Assembly: GCA_029982615.1 (NCBI GenBank)
Contig: JARRBK010000001.1
Coordinates: forward strand, 48,227-112,226
Direction: 5' to 3'
Length of the DNA stretch: 64,000 nucleotides
From: Tepidanaerobacteraceae bacterium
GTDB taxonomy: Bacteria; Bacillota; Thermosediminibacteria; Thermosediminibacterales; Tepidanaerobacteraceae
In this document: piece by piece, positions 7,924 to 16,262 of the stretch
How the letters are laid out: each line of letters begins with the position of its first letter
How positions within the stretch are numbered: the stretch's first letter is position 1
Program-made: the position numbers and the translations under genes
Notes under the pieces: model-generated
Databases searched by the model: none
Told to the model about the DNA's origin: nothing
Seen by the model: only the letters and a program-made list of their open reading frames with translations

Positions 7924-8967
7924 TTACTTTGTATCAACAATCTGCTGGATCAAATCTTTGCCCAGTTTGTCCTGATATTTCCCCCATACCTTTTGAGCTG
8001 CTTCCTTGAATGGTGCAGTATCAACCTCATTGAATTCAACACCTTTTGTTTTGAGGTCTTCTAAAGTTTTGTTTTCAAGGTCCTGCCACAACTTCCTTTC
8101 ATATTGCTGGGTTTCCAGTCCTGCCTTTAACACAGCCTCCTGAATATCTTTCGGTAATGTATCATAAAATTTCTTGCTTATCATCAAAACATCTGGAGTC
8201 ATGATATGGTTTGTATAAGAAAAATATTTAGACACCTCGTAATGTTTCTGGTCGTTGTAAAATATTGGAGCATTCTCAGCACCATCGATTACATGGGTTT
8301 GAAGGGCTGTATACATCTCACTAGCTGCCATGGGAGTCCCAGTAGCACCGAAAGCAGCCATCATATCTATATATATGGGGCTTTCTGGAACTCTGAGTTT
8401 AAGGCCCTTCATGTCATCCAGAGTTTTTATGGGATGTTTGGAGTTATACACGCTCCGCACACCTGCATCAAACAATGCTACTCCAACCACCCCGATTTTT
8501 GGCAGTTTATCATGCAAAAAACTCTGACCAACTGGACCATCCAATACTTTGTAGAAATGATCCCTGTCTCTGAAAATATACGGAAGATCAAAAACCTGCA
8601 CTTCCGGCAAGAAACTAGCAAGTACCGTCATCATCGATTTGCACATTTGAAGGGTGCCCATCTGCAAGCCTTCCACCATATCTCTCTGATTGCCAAGCTG
8701 CGAATTTGGGAATACCTGAACTTCAACCTTTCCATTGGTGAGTTCCGCCATTCTCTTTGCGAAAAAATAATAGGATTGGGTATGAGGATGATTTTCCGAC
8801 AAAGCGTCTCCCAATTTTATTATTATTTTATCCTGACTATTGTCTGAAGCCTGCTCCTGGCTGCTCTCACTCTGCTCCTGCGTCTGCTGCTTAGCTTTTT
8901 GGCCGCATCCCGCAATAAGGGTAATCGAAAGTAACATCACAAGACAAATAATTAATAGTTTTTTCAC
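7924..8967 (-). CDS. dctP: TRAP transporter substrate-binding lipoprotein (DctP type)
   Basis: The 347 residues start with GTG behind a GGGAGGG site. A lipoprotein signal ends at LIAGC (cysteine 21), and a Gln/Ser-rich linker to about residue 45 fits surface anchoring. The mature part has DctP features: a SENHPHTQSYYFFAKRM start, the VFPNSQLGNQRDM strand, and KLRVPESPIYIDMMAAFGATGTP-like central sequence including the ligand-binding Arg. It captures an organic acid for DctQM. The ligand cannot be told from the sequence, but sugar acids are common. An operator-like site lies about 130 bp upstream. Confidence 0.92.
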   Translation of the reverse strand: MKKLLIICLVMLLSITLIAGCGQKAKQQTQEQSESSQEQASDNSQDKIIIKLGDALSENHPHTQSYYFFAKRMAELTNGKVEVQVFPNSQLGNQRDMVEGLQMGTLQMCKSMMTVLASFLPEVQVFDLPYIFRDRDHFYKVLDGPVGQSFLHDKLPKIGVVGVALFDAGVRSVYNSKHPIKTLDDMKGLKLRVPESPIYIDMMAAFGATGTPMAASEMYTALQTHVIDGAENAPIFYNDQKHYEVSKYFSYTNHIMTPDVLMISKKFYDTLPKDIQEAVLKAGLETQQYERKLWQDLENKTLEDLKTKGVEFNEVDTAPFKEAAQKVWGKYQDKLGKDLIQQIVDTK

Positions 8968-9094
8968 AAAATAACCCTCCCTTTAACATTTGGCGCAAAT
9001 TTGTTGTTGCAAGAATTTACATCATTTTTAATTCTAAAACCAACAACCTCCTTTCCCAAGATTATTTGGATGAGATTTTTAACGCAACTTTCTG

Positions 9095-9112
9095 TTCGCT
9101 TGTGCTATCGTT
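9095..9112 (-). promoter_or_regulatory. Candidate LacI-family operator upstream of dctP
   Basis: TTCGCTTGTGCTATCGTT on the plus strand matches the operator core at 10281-10298 and 18577-18594 (ATCGTTTGTGCAATCGTT) at 15 of 18 positions. It lies in the 211-bp gap between the LacI gene stop and dctP, where the TRAP operon promoter must be. No convincing -35/-10 pair was recognised beside it. Confidence 0.55.
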
Positions 9113-9178
9113 TCGGCATAGATATTCTAAGGCAAAAACTTGCTTTCTTTATCCATATGCTCATTTTTAAGTGCAGAT

Positions 9179-10171
9179 TTATATGATTGACTTTCTTACC
9201 ACCAGCTCCGCTGGTAGCACTTCCACCTTTGCCTTTGGCTTCTTTTTTGACTCTATTATTTTTATCAACCTTTCGCAGGCTTTTACACCCATATCATAAA
9301 AAGGCTGAGAAACAGTGGTCAAAGGCGGTTCCAGAAATGGAGCTATATCGGAATTGTCAAAACCCATCACCGATATATCTTCAGGGACTTTCAGGCCAAA
9401 ATCCTTTATGGCCCGCAAAACTCCTACAGCTTTAGGGTCGCTGGTGGCAAATACGCCGTCAATTTTGAGGTTTGCTTCCAAGAGATTTTTCATGGCCTGA
9501 TAGCCATCTTCCCAGCCATAGACTTCGTGGATTATCAACTCTTCTTTTAAAGGGATACATGCTTCTTCCAGGGCTTTTTTATATCCTTCAAACCTCTGCT
9601 GGTAAAGATAGATATCCATACAGCCGTTTATAAGGGCTATATTTTTGAGCCCCCTTGATATCATGTACTTTGTGGCGTCATAAGCTCCTTTGAAATTGTC
9701 AATAACTACAGTATCTATATCTTCGCCCATCTGCCTGCTAAGGAATACCAGAGGGAATCCTTCTTTTTTCAATTCAAACAAATATTCATGTCCCGGGCGA
9801 GCGGTGGAAAATATAAATCCATCTATAAAGCGCCGGCGTAAATTATCGATATAGAACTTTTCTGTATCAATATCTTCATCAGTATTGCAAAGAACAACAG
9901 TATAGCCATGTTTTTTTGCCGTATCCTCAATCCCTCTTATAGCTGCAGGAAACACCAGATTGCGCACGTTGGGTATTATAAGCCCCAGGGTTTTGCTTTT
10001 TCCATCTTTTAACCCCTGCGCCAGTATGTTTGGATGATAGTTCAACTCATTTATAGCCCGCAAGACTTTTTGCCTGGTTTCTTCATTTACCGGTATTTTG
10101 CCGCTAAGGGTTCTTGATACAGTGCTGGCGGATACTCCTGCCCTTTTTGCTACTTCTTTAATGGTAACCAT
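9179..10171 (-). CDS. LacI-family transcriptional repressor
   Basis: From ATG 10171 the protein has 330 residues: a LacI helix-turn-helix (VTIKEVAKRAGVSASTVSRTL, hinge around NELNYHPN) and a periplasmic-binding-like sensor domain. The open frame extends 44 codons further upstream, but that part overlaps the promoter and operator. The ATG at 10171 has a GGAGGGGAGGG site and starts exactly at the conserved domain, so I chose it. The protein sits between the enzyme genes and the TRAP genes. Three related operator sites flank these units, including one in its own promoter, so autorepression and control of the whole island are likely. Confidence 0.92.
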   Translation of the reverse strand: MVTIKEVAKRAGVSASTVSRTLSGKIPVNEETRQKVLRAINELNYHPNILAQGLKDGKSKTLGLIIPNVRNLVFPAAIRGIEDTAKKHGYTVVLCNTDEDIDTEKFYIDNLRRRFIDGFIFSTARPGHEYLFELKKEGFPLVFLSRQMGEDIDTVVIDNFKGAYDATKYMISRGLKNIALINGCMDIYLYQQRFEGYKKALEEACIPLKEELIIHEVYGWEDGYQAMKNLLEANLKIDGVFATSDPKAVGVLRAIKDFGLKVPEDISVMGFDNSDIAPFLEPPLTTVSQPFYDMGVKACERLIKIIESKKKPKAKVEVLPAELVVRKSII

Positions 10172-10280
10172 ATCCAAAGCCCTCCCCTCCTGAGACTGTG
10201 CGATTAACTTGACGAACCTAAAATGTATCTTTTTTGGTGATTTTTTTCTTTTTGTATAAGAAGATGAAATTGTTTGTAGT

Positions 10281-10327
10281 ATCGTTTGTGCAATCGTTAT
10301 CATATTGTTATTATTAATTATTTTCGA
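10281..10327 (-). promoter_or_regulatory. Promoter with overlapping operator for the LacI gene
   Basis: On the minus strand a -35 TCGAAA (10322-10327) and a -10 TATGAT (10299-10304) are spaced 17 bp apart. The partly palindromic operator core 10281-10298 (12 of 18 positions symmetric) adjoins the -10 at the expected transcription start. The 42 bp from 10265 to 10306 recur at 18561-18602 with one mismatch, and weaker similarity extends past the -35. The transcription start would be about 120 bp before the LacI ATG. Confidence 0.65.
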
Positions 10328-10462
10328 CGTTAATTATAAAAATCCTGCTACCTTTAAAAATTTTTCCAATAACCACTTAAATTCCTTTGATACATTTCTG
10401 TACAGATATTTATATTTATCCAGAGGCAGGGGAGGATGCACACTATAAATGCTTTATGTGAA

Positions 10463-12298
10463 TCACATCGGCACCTGGGGCCGCTTTTTTTCAAGAACCA
10501 TGCTCTCGCCACTTTTATAAATCACGATATATTTTTCCCATTCAGGGTCTTTCTTCGCCATCGGCGTGTTATCTTCATATCTGTCAAACCTCAGGTGCGG
10601 CCCTCGGCTTTCGTCCCGCATGAGGGCTGCGGCCAGCACCATTTGTGCCACCACCATCATGTTCCGATTTTCCATAAAATATGCCGGGCCGTGTTCATCT
10701 ATAAAATGCTGTTTTGTTTTAAGCTTCTGCAGCTCCTGCAGCGCTTTTTGAAGTCCTTCGGCGGTCCTCACCACTCCTGCTTCGCCCTCAACTATCTTCT
10801 GGAGGTTTTTTCGAATTTTTTCCGCGCTGACTTCGCCGTTATTTGCAGAATTCAGCATTTGTACGAGCGTTTTGGCATCAGCATCGATTAAATCTGTTGC
10901 ATAATTTATGCTGCTTTCTTTTTTCAATACCTGCTGGGCAGCGTCTTCTCCCGCTATCCTGCCGAACACCTGGCAGTCCAGCAGGGCATTGCCGCCGGGA
11001 CGGTTTGCGCCGTGCTGGCCACCGGCGGTTTCTCCCACAGCCCACAACCCCGGCACGGTAGTCCTGGCGTGTTCGTCGATTTTCACACCTCCCTGGAAAT
11101 GCTGGGCACATGCCGCCACTTCTATGAGTTCTCCTTTTGTCAGGTTTATGCCCCTGTCGGAAAACCACTTCACAGAGGGCTCATTTATCTCCATCAATCT
11201 GTATAGGGGGGATTCATTTCTCTTCTGCCAGCCGAGGTCGCGGTTCTGTTCTTGCCGGTATCTTAACTGGTTTTCTTCGGAGAGCATCTCGAATTTGAAT
11301 CCTTCCGGATTTTTGCTGTAGTCGAGAAAAACTCTGTGACCAGCCTTTACTTCTTTATAAAGCGCAATGTCTATAATGTGGGTCTTGTGCTCATAGGATA
11401 CCGGCCAGCTGGCACCTTTTTTAAACAGGGTATTGTAAATTTCTTCATAGGGTGTGCCATCCGGGAAATACTTTTTCAAAAATTCCTCGCCGGCGTCGTT
11501 GACAAGGCGCGGCACAGCCCGCATCATGCTCCCCGAGCAATTGAATTTGGTTTTGGTGGAAGCTATCCCTATCTGTATAAACTCCATGTTCACCAGCTCG
11601 GCTCCCGCTTCATAAGCCAGGGCATATCCATCTCCAGTCATGCCTGCAGGAAAAACATTGTGTTCGTATATCATGCCCCCTCCACCGGTGGCAAGGATTG
11701 CTGCCCCGAAAGATATGGGTATTACTGCTTTTTCAGGGTCCTTTTCTCTGGTATCAAGAGCCACCGCTCCGATTACCCGGCCGTCTTGCTTTATCAGTTT
11801 TGCCACCATGCAAAATTCCAGCACATCGATATTCATTTCTTCAAATTTTCTCATAAGAGCTTCTTCTATATGGACCGCAGTATAAGGCCCCGTATAACAT
11901 GCCCGGGCGTACTCTGAACCGTCAGTCACAAACTGATCCGGCAGGCCGTTTTTCTTTACAAAAGGCACACCGAGTCTATCCAGGTATTCAAAAGCATCTT
12001 TTGCATTTTTTGCCAAAATCTCCGCCAGATTATAATCTGATACTTTTCCACCTATGCGGTAAATATCATCGGCATGGTAGCGCCATGCATCGGGACCGCC
12101 GGGCTCTGTGTGGTCGAGTGTCGCATGGAAGGCCATGCGATCGGAACATGCTGTGGCAGTCACGCCGCTTTTCCCGAGCTTGCCTTTTGTGGCAATCACT
12201 ACCTTTAAATTTTTATTATATTCTTTGGCAGCAATAGCAGCTCTCAATGCCGCACCTCCGCCGCCAACCACAAGGATATCGCATGTTATGATTCCCAT
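10463..12298 (-). CDS. FAD-dependent oxidoreductase, fumarate reductase/succinate dehydrogenase flavoprotein type
   Basis: The 611 residues have an N-terminal FAD fold (DILVVGGGGAALRAAIAA, about 7-24), a second glycine-rich FAD stretch ILATGGGGMIYEHN near 200, and the C-terminal HGANRPGGNALLDCQVFG motif near 430. This is the architecture of fumarate reductase, aspartate oxidase and related flavoproteins. The classical QFHPTG substrate motif is replaced by EFIQIGIAST, so fumarate or succinate is probably not the substrate. There is no covalent-flavin or haem domain, and no iron-sulfur partner is encoded nearby. The ATG has a GGAGG site. It is the last enzyme gene before the LacI promoter. The substrate may be an unsaturated or keto intermediate of the island's pathway. 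Confidence 0.8.
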   Translation of the reverse strand: MGIITCDILVVGGGGAALRAAIAAKEYNKNLKVVIATKGKLGKSGVTATACSDRMAFHATLDHTEPGGPDAWRYHADDIYRIGGKVSDYNLAEILAKNAKDAFEYLDRLGVPFVKKNGLPDQFVTDGSEYARACYTGPYTAVHIEEALMRKFEEMNIDVLEFCMVAKLIKQDGRVIGAVALDTREKDPEKAVIPISFGAAILATGGGGMIYEHNVFPAGMTGDGYALAYEAGAELVNMEFIQIGIASTKTKFNCSGSMMRAVPRLVNDAGEEFLKKYFPDGTPYEEIYNTLFKKGASWPVSYEHKTHIIDIALYKEVKAGHRVFLDYSKNPEGFKFEMLSEENQLRYRQEQNRDLGWQKRNESPLYRLMEINEPSVKWFSDRGINLTKGELIEVAACAQHFQGGVKIDEHARTTVPGLWAVGETAGGQHGANRPGGNALLDCQVFGRIAGEDAAQQVLKKESSINYATDLIDADAKTLVQMLNSANNGEVSAEKIRKNLQKIVEGEAGVVRTAEGLQKALQELQKLKTKQHFIDEHGPAYFMENRNMMVVAQMVLAAALMRDESRGPHLRFDRYEDNTPMAKKDPEWEKYIVIYKSGESMVLEKKRPQVPM

Positions 12299-12394
12299 AA
12301 ATCATCCTCCGGAAAATTTCGTGATTCAACAATTGCTAATACAATGCCATGATATAGCTGAAATCATATATTTTTTTTACTCCGGTTACCCGGT

Positions 12395-12778
12395 TTATTT
12401 TAATTTGCCTTCCAGTTCCAGCTTCCAATGTTCTACAATGCTTTTTGGAGCATAGCAAAAAATCATTATCATGTTTTCATTTGAAGTATTGTTGAGGACA
12501 TGATTGAAACCTGGTGAGATATAAATATAGTCTCCCCGCTTTACATTTTGTTCTTCATCATTAATACAAATTACGCCTTTGCCGCTTAAAATCAAATATA
12601 CTTCTTCTTGCTCATGGGAATGCAAAGGCACGCATCCGGCCGGGTATAAGGTCACGTGGCCCATGACAAAATTCTGAGCTTCTATTAGAGCTCCAGGCCC
12701 CTCCAGCACCCGAATGCACCTGCCTGCCGGAAAATCAGTACCCTTTACCGAGTAAACATTACTTTTCTCCACCTGCAT
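12395..12778 (-). CDS. Small cupin-domain protein
   Basis: From ATG 12778 the protein has 127 residues with one cupin barrel. Motif 1 is PLHSHEQEEVYLILSGKG, with two His and a Glu as likely metal ligands, and motif 2 is GDYIYISPGFNHVLNN with a third His. An open frame continues 40 codons upstream, but it overlaps the SDR gene. The ATG at 12778, 19 bp after the SDR stop, is preferred although its ribosome site (AGAAAGAG) is weak. Such cupins are sugar or keto-acid isomerases, dioxygenases or ligand-binding proteins. An isomerase role fits the cluster but is inferred. Confidence 0.78.
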   Translation of the reverse strand: MQVEKSNVYSVKGTDFPAGRCIRVLEGPGALIEAQNFVMGHVTLYPAGCVPLHSHEQEEVYLILSGKGVICINDEEQNVKRGDYIYISPGFNHVLNNTSNENMIMIFCYAPKSIVEHWKLELEGKLK

Positions 12779-12797
12779 CACTCTTTCTAAATCAGAT

Positions 12798-13565
12798 TCA
12801 CAGCCTTTGTATATGGAATCCACCGTCGACATATATGTGGCCGCCCGTCGTATACAGGAATTTATCGGAACAAAGCACAGAAACTGCAGCTGCCACATCC
12901 TCGGGTTTGCCCCAGCGTTTGATCGGGAACAGGCCGCTTTGAATCAAAGCATCGTATTTTTCCTTAACTTTGGATGTCATATCGGTATCAATAACGCCAG
13001 GGCGAACCTCATGTACCAGTATGCCTTCCTTTGCAAGGCGATCTGCATATAGCTTCGTAAGCATGGAAATGCCCGCTTTAGAAACGCAGTACTCACCTCG
13101 GCTGGTGGAAGAAACGACAGCAGAGATGGAAGATATATTTACAATCGTGCCTCTCTTCGGGCCAATCACTTCCTGCTTGAGCATTTGTTTTGCAACAATT
13201 TGTGTCATAAACATGGTTCCCTTGGTGTTGATTCCTATTACGCGGTCAAAGCTTTCCTCCGTCATGTCGAGAAGGTCGCTTCGCACTTTTGGCGCAACAC
13301 CTGCATTATTGACAAGCACATCAATCCTTCCAAACCTTTCGACAGCCTCTTTTACGCATTTTTGTCTGTCCTTTGCATTTTCTATGCCGCCCTGAACATA
13401 TAAATACTCAATGCCATCTTTTTTAAGCAATTCAAGATTGGCCTGATACTCTTCCTGAGGGCTCCTGCCCATAATTACGACATTATATCCGTCCTTGCCC
13501 AGCTGGCGGGTAATGGCATAACCGATTCCGCGGCCTCCGCCCGTGATAATGGCCGTTTTCTTCAT
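12798..13565 (-). CDS. Short-chain dehydrogenase/reductase
   Basis: The 255-residue classical SDR has nucleotide motif TGGGRGIG (8-15), NNAG at 87-90, a catalytic Ser near 146, and Y159 and K163 (YCVSK). The C-terminus GGHIYVDGGFHI resembles FabG-like and sugar-acid 2- or 3-dehydrogenases. It is cytoplasmic and NAD(P)-dependent. It starts 15 bp behind the zinc dehydrogenase with an AAGGAG site, so the two are co-transcribed. Oxidation of a hydroxyl group in a polyol or aldonate is the likely role. The precise substrate is unknown. Confidence 0.9.
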   Translation of the reverse strand: MKKTAIITGGGRGIGYAITRQLGKDGYNVVIMGRSPQEEYQANLELLKKDGIEYLYVQGGIENAKDRQKCVKEAVERFGRIDVLVNNAGVAPKVRSDLLDMTEESFDRVIGINTKGTMFMTQIVAKQMLKQEVIGPKRGTIVNISSISAVVSSTSRGEYCVSKAGISMLTKLYADRLAKEGILVHEVRPGVIDTDMTSKVKEKYDALIQSGLFPIKRWGKPEDVAAAVSVLCSDKFLYTTGGHIYVDGGFHIQRL

Positions 13566-13580
13566 AATGACACTCCTTCT

Positions 13581-14618
13581 TCAATCGTTTTCCGGATGTA
13601 CAATGACCTTTACAGCGCCTGAATTCCTATCGAGGCAGGTTTCAAGAGCCTGCTGCAAATCCTGCAGTTTGAATGTATGGGTCACCAGCTTTTCAATATC
13701 GATCTCCTTTGTCATTTCCAGCGCAATGGGAAAATCCCAGCAATACCCCTGAGAGCCCTGCACCTTTATTTCATGGGTAATAAAACGCGTTGCGGGAATA
13801 GTGATGTTTGGATTCTCGAAGATACCTATGATGGTTGCTGTCCCGTTTTTTCTGAGCGTCATCATAGCCTGGTTAAAAGTGGCTTCCAGGCCCACACATT
13901 CAAAGGTTTTATCCATGCCTATGCCGCCCGTTAGTTCGCCCACAGCCTCATAAACATCTTTTTCAGACGGATTAATAGCAAAAGTTGCGCCAAGTTCCAG
14001 CGCCATTTCCAGCCTTTTTTGCGAATAATCGACGACAGCCACATCTGTTGCACCGCATTTTCTGCAAAGTGCGGCAATCAATATGCCAATTGCGCCTGCA
14101 CCAATAACGAGCACCTTTTCGCCCATCTTAATATCTGCCCTGCGCACTGCATGAACGGCTACCGACAGGGGCTCGATCAATGCACCTGCATTGTAAGACA
14201 GATTTTCAGGCAGCTTGTACACATAAGGTTCTTCCACTTTGATGTAATCAGCCATGGCACCGTCTCCCTTGCGATAGGTGAAGCTGATGTTTTCGCAGTA
14301 GCCGTAATTACCCGTTTTGCATGCGGTGCATTTGCCGCATACAATTACCGGTTCAACTGTTACCCTGTCGCCGACTTTCACTTTGCTGACTTCGCTTCCA
14401 ACGGCCACCACATCACCTGAAAATTCGTGGCCGATGGTGACCGGCAATGGTGCCGACGGGTGTTTGCCCTTGAATATATGCAGGTCGCTGCCGCAGATGG
14501 CACTGGAGACGATTTTAATTATGACCTGATTCGGCGTCGGAGCATCCAGTGGCCGTTCCAAAAAATCAACCTTCCCAGCCTCTACAACCCTTCCCACTCT
14601 GTTTATAAATTCCATCAT
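13581..14618 (-). CDS. Zinc-dependent medium-chain dehydrogenase, sorbitol/L-idonate dehydrogenase-like
   Basis: The 345 residues have catalytic zinc ligands C42, H64 and E65 (ICGSDLH, IGHEFSG), the four structural-zinc cysteines C94, C97, C100 and C108, and a Rossmann motif VIGAGAIG near 170. The overall pattern is that of polyol or aldonate dehydrogenases (sorbitol, threonine, L-idonate or L-gulonate 5-dehydrogenase). The first ATG has a GGGAGGT site. It lies between the OYE-type reductase and the SDR. Two dehydrogenases in a row suggest an oxidation and re-reduction that shifts stereochemistry before dehydration. Confidence 0.9.
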   Translation of the reverse strand: MMEFINRVGRVVEAGKVDFLERPLDAPTPNQVIIKIVSSAICGSDLHIFKGKHPSAPLPVTIGHEFSGDVVAVGSEVSKVKVGDRVTVEPVIVCGKCTACKTGNYGYCENISFTYRKGDGAMADYIKVEEPYVYKLPENLSYNAGALIEPLSVAVHAVRRADIKMGEKVLVIGAGAIGILIAALCRKCGATDVAVVDYSQKRLEMALELGATFAINPSEKDVYEAVGELTGGIGMDKTFECVGLEATFNQAMMTLRKNGTATIIGIFENPNITIPATRFITHEIKVQGSQGYCWDFPIALEMTKEIDIEKLVTHTFKLQDLQQALETCLDRNSGAVKVIVHPEND

Positions 14619-14654
14619 AGCTACCTCCCCTATATTTGATTCATGTATGCAAAG

Positions 14655-14682
14655 TCACTTTCCTGCCGGAGACTGCCCGGCA
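14655..14682. repeat. Copy A of a dispersed hairpin element
   Basis: TCACTTTCCTGCCGGAGA (14655-14672) contains the left arm of a hairpin TGCCGG (14664-14669) and CCGGCA (14677-14682) with a 7-base loop. Closely matching sequence occurs at 16122-16146 and 53964-53984. It sits between the OYE-type gene stop and the zinc dehydrogenase start. Confidence 0.55.
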
Positions 14683-14713
14683 CCGCATCTTTCTGCCGGC
14701 AAAACAGATTGTT

Positions 14714-16072
14714 TCAGCTGTGGGATGCATTTTTCCTTGCTTCATTAAACAGCGGAACATAAATTTTGCTGTCCCTTACAACACAGCCTGTGCGGCCGTG
14801 GTCGCGCATAATCTGAGTGCACTTGCTGCAAGCGATGCAGCATTTACCGGGGTCCAGCCTACCTTTTGTGAATATATCCTTTGGCGCATCGGGGTAGGCG
14901 AATGCCTGGCGTCCGATGCCAACCATGGTGCAGGAACCGTCTGCAAGGTTGGCAGCACCGGCGTTTGCCAGAAACTGGCGCAGCCAGCTGTAACCATTGC
15001 CTACTACTGGAATATCTCCTGCTGCCTTTTGAATCTGGCGGGTAAATTCAAAGAGGCGTGCGACACTCTGGAGCGGATGCTCATCCGGTATTTCTCCGCC
15101 TATGGTGGGTGTGTCAAAAGGCCTTGTAACATGAGGGAACCGGTAATATGGATTGCCTGCAGAACAGCTAAGGAGGTTTACACCATTTTCTACCAGAAGT
15201 TTGACCAGTGCCAGCGGTTCTGTCAAATCTGGCTTGCTGCAATCCTGCTTGTCTACCCCAAAGCCATAAGGATACGGGTGAGCATCGAACACATTGAAGC
15301 GGCATGCAATGATAAAATCATCGCCCACTGCTTTGCGAACCGCTTTTATGGTATTGAGCAAAAAACGAGTCCGGTTTTCGAAACTTCCACCGTATTTGCC
15401 TTCTCTGGTATAACTTGCCAGAAGTTCGGACAGCAAGTATCTGTGGCTGGATTTAATGTCAACGCCGTCAAAACCTGCTTCCCTCGCGAGAATCGCACTT
15501 TCAACGTATTTTTCAACCAGCGCGTCCAGATATTCGTCCGTAACAACAGGTGCATTGGAATCCAGGCCCACTCTTGAATCAAGCAGGGGATCGTGCTGGG
15601 GGATTATCGGCGCCGGTTTGTCGTCTGGGCGCGAATATCTTCCTGAGTGTGTCAATTGGAGAATGTTTACCGGCTTGTGATCGCTGCCATTTGCCTTCAT
15701 AGCTGCCAAATTTGAACTTTTTACAAGCTCGGCAAAGGCGGCAACATTGCGCTTTGTGAGGAACATTTGCAGAGGGTTTGCCCTCCCCTCGTGAACCACT
15801 GCACATGCTTCATACCATATAAGGCCTGCTCCGCCTGAAGCAAAACGGTTATACCGCCTTTTTACGAGGTCGGACGGGCTGCCGTCCCGTTCACTGTCGC
15901 AGCCTTCCATGGGCAAAACTGCCACGGAGTTAGGCGCTGTAACTTTTCCAATTTTAACCGGTTTTGCCAGCGGCGAAAGGTCTTCTGAAAATTTAATATT
16001 TACTCCAAGTTCAGCTACCTTACTTCTTATTTCATCAAGGGTTTTAAAATTGAATCTTTGAAAAGATGACAT
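14714..16072 (-). CDS. NADH:flavin oxidoreductase, Old Yellow Enzyme family with 4Fe-4S motif
   Basis: From ATG 16072 the protein has 452 residues: an FMN TIM barrel with the conserved AGFDGVDIKSSHRYLLSELL substrate/FMN strand in mid-sequence, and a C-terminal cysteine cluster CCIACSKCTQIM then C about 12 residues on. This is the 4Fe-4S binding pattern of dienoyl-CoA-reductase-like members. The FAD/NAD domain of the large forms is absent, so it needs another electron donor. The upstream 28 codons of the open frame contain a repeat hairpin and are not counted. A GGGAG site precedes the chosen ATG. It probably reduces an activated double bond in the island's pathway. Confidence 0.85.
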   Translation of the reverse strand: MSSFQRFNFKTLDEIRSKVAELGVNIKFSEDLSPLAKPVKIGKVTAPNSVAVLPMEGCDSERDGSPSDLVKRRYNRFASGGAGLIWYEACAVVHEGRANPLQMFLTKRNVAAFAELVKSSNLAAMKANGSDHKPVNILQLTHSGRYSRPDDKPAPIIPQHDPLLDSRVGLDSNAPVVTDEYLDALVEKYVESAILAREAGFDGVDIKSSHRYLLSELLASYTREGKYGGSFENRTRFLLNTIKAVRKAVGDDFIIACRFNVFDAHPYPYGFGVDKQDCSKPDLTEPLALVKLLVENGVNLLSCSAGNPYYRFPHVTRPFDTPTIGGEIPDEHPLQSVARLFEFTRQIQKAAGDIPVVGNGYSWLRQFLANAGAANLADGSCTMVGIGRQAFAYPDAPKDIFTKGRLDPGKCCIACSKCTQIMRDHGRTGCVVRDSKIYVPLFNEARKNASHS

Positions 16073-16121
16073 TATAAAATCCGCTCCCTTTTCACATATT
16101 TGATTTTGATGTAGAAAACCG

Positions 16122-16146
16122 CTTTCCTGCCGGAGATGGCCCGGCA
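16122..16146. repeat. Copy B of a dispersed hairpin element
   Basis: CTTTCCTGCCGGAGATGG followed by CCCGGCA forms the stem TGCCGG (16128-16133) and CCGGCA (16141-16146). It lies in the gap between the dehydratase stop and the OYE-type start. Its first 18 bases are identical to copy C near 53.97 kb. Confidence 0.55.
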
Positions 16147-16262
16147 CCTGCGGCAACGGACTTAGTTTTTATACCCGAATTATTTTTATCAATTGGAAAT
16201 TTTTGGCCAGTTTCACATACTGATTCCAAAAACAGTTCATTGATGACAACCGTTGCCAGCTA

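Noticed and set aside
10172..10303. N-terminal extension of the LacI protein
   Set aside because: These codons cover the -10 and operator region. The conserved domain starts at ATG 10171 with a strong ribosome site.
12779..12898. Long overlap between the cupin and SDR genes
   Set aside because: It comes only from choosing the first possible start. The cupin fold begins after ATG 12778, behind the SDR stop.
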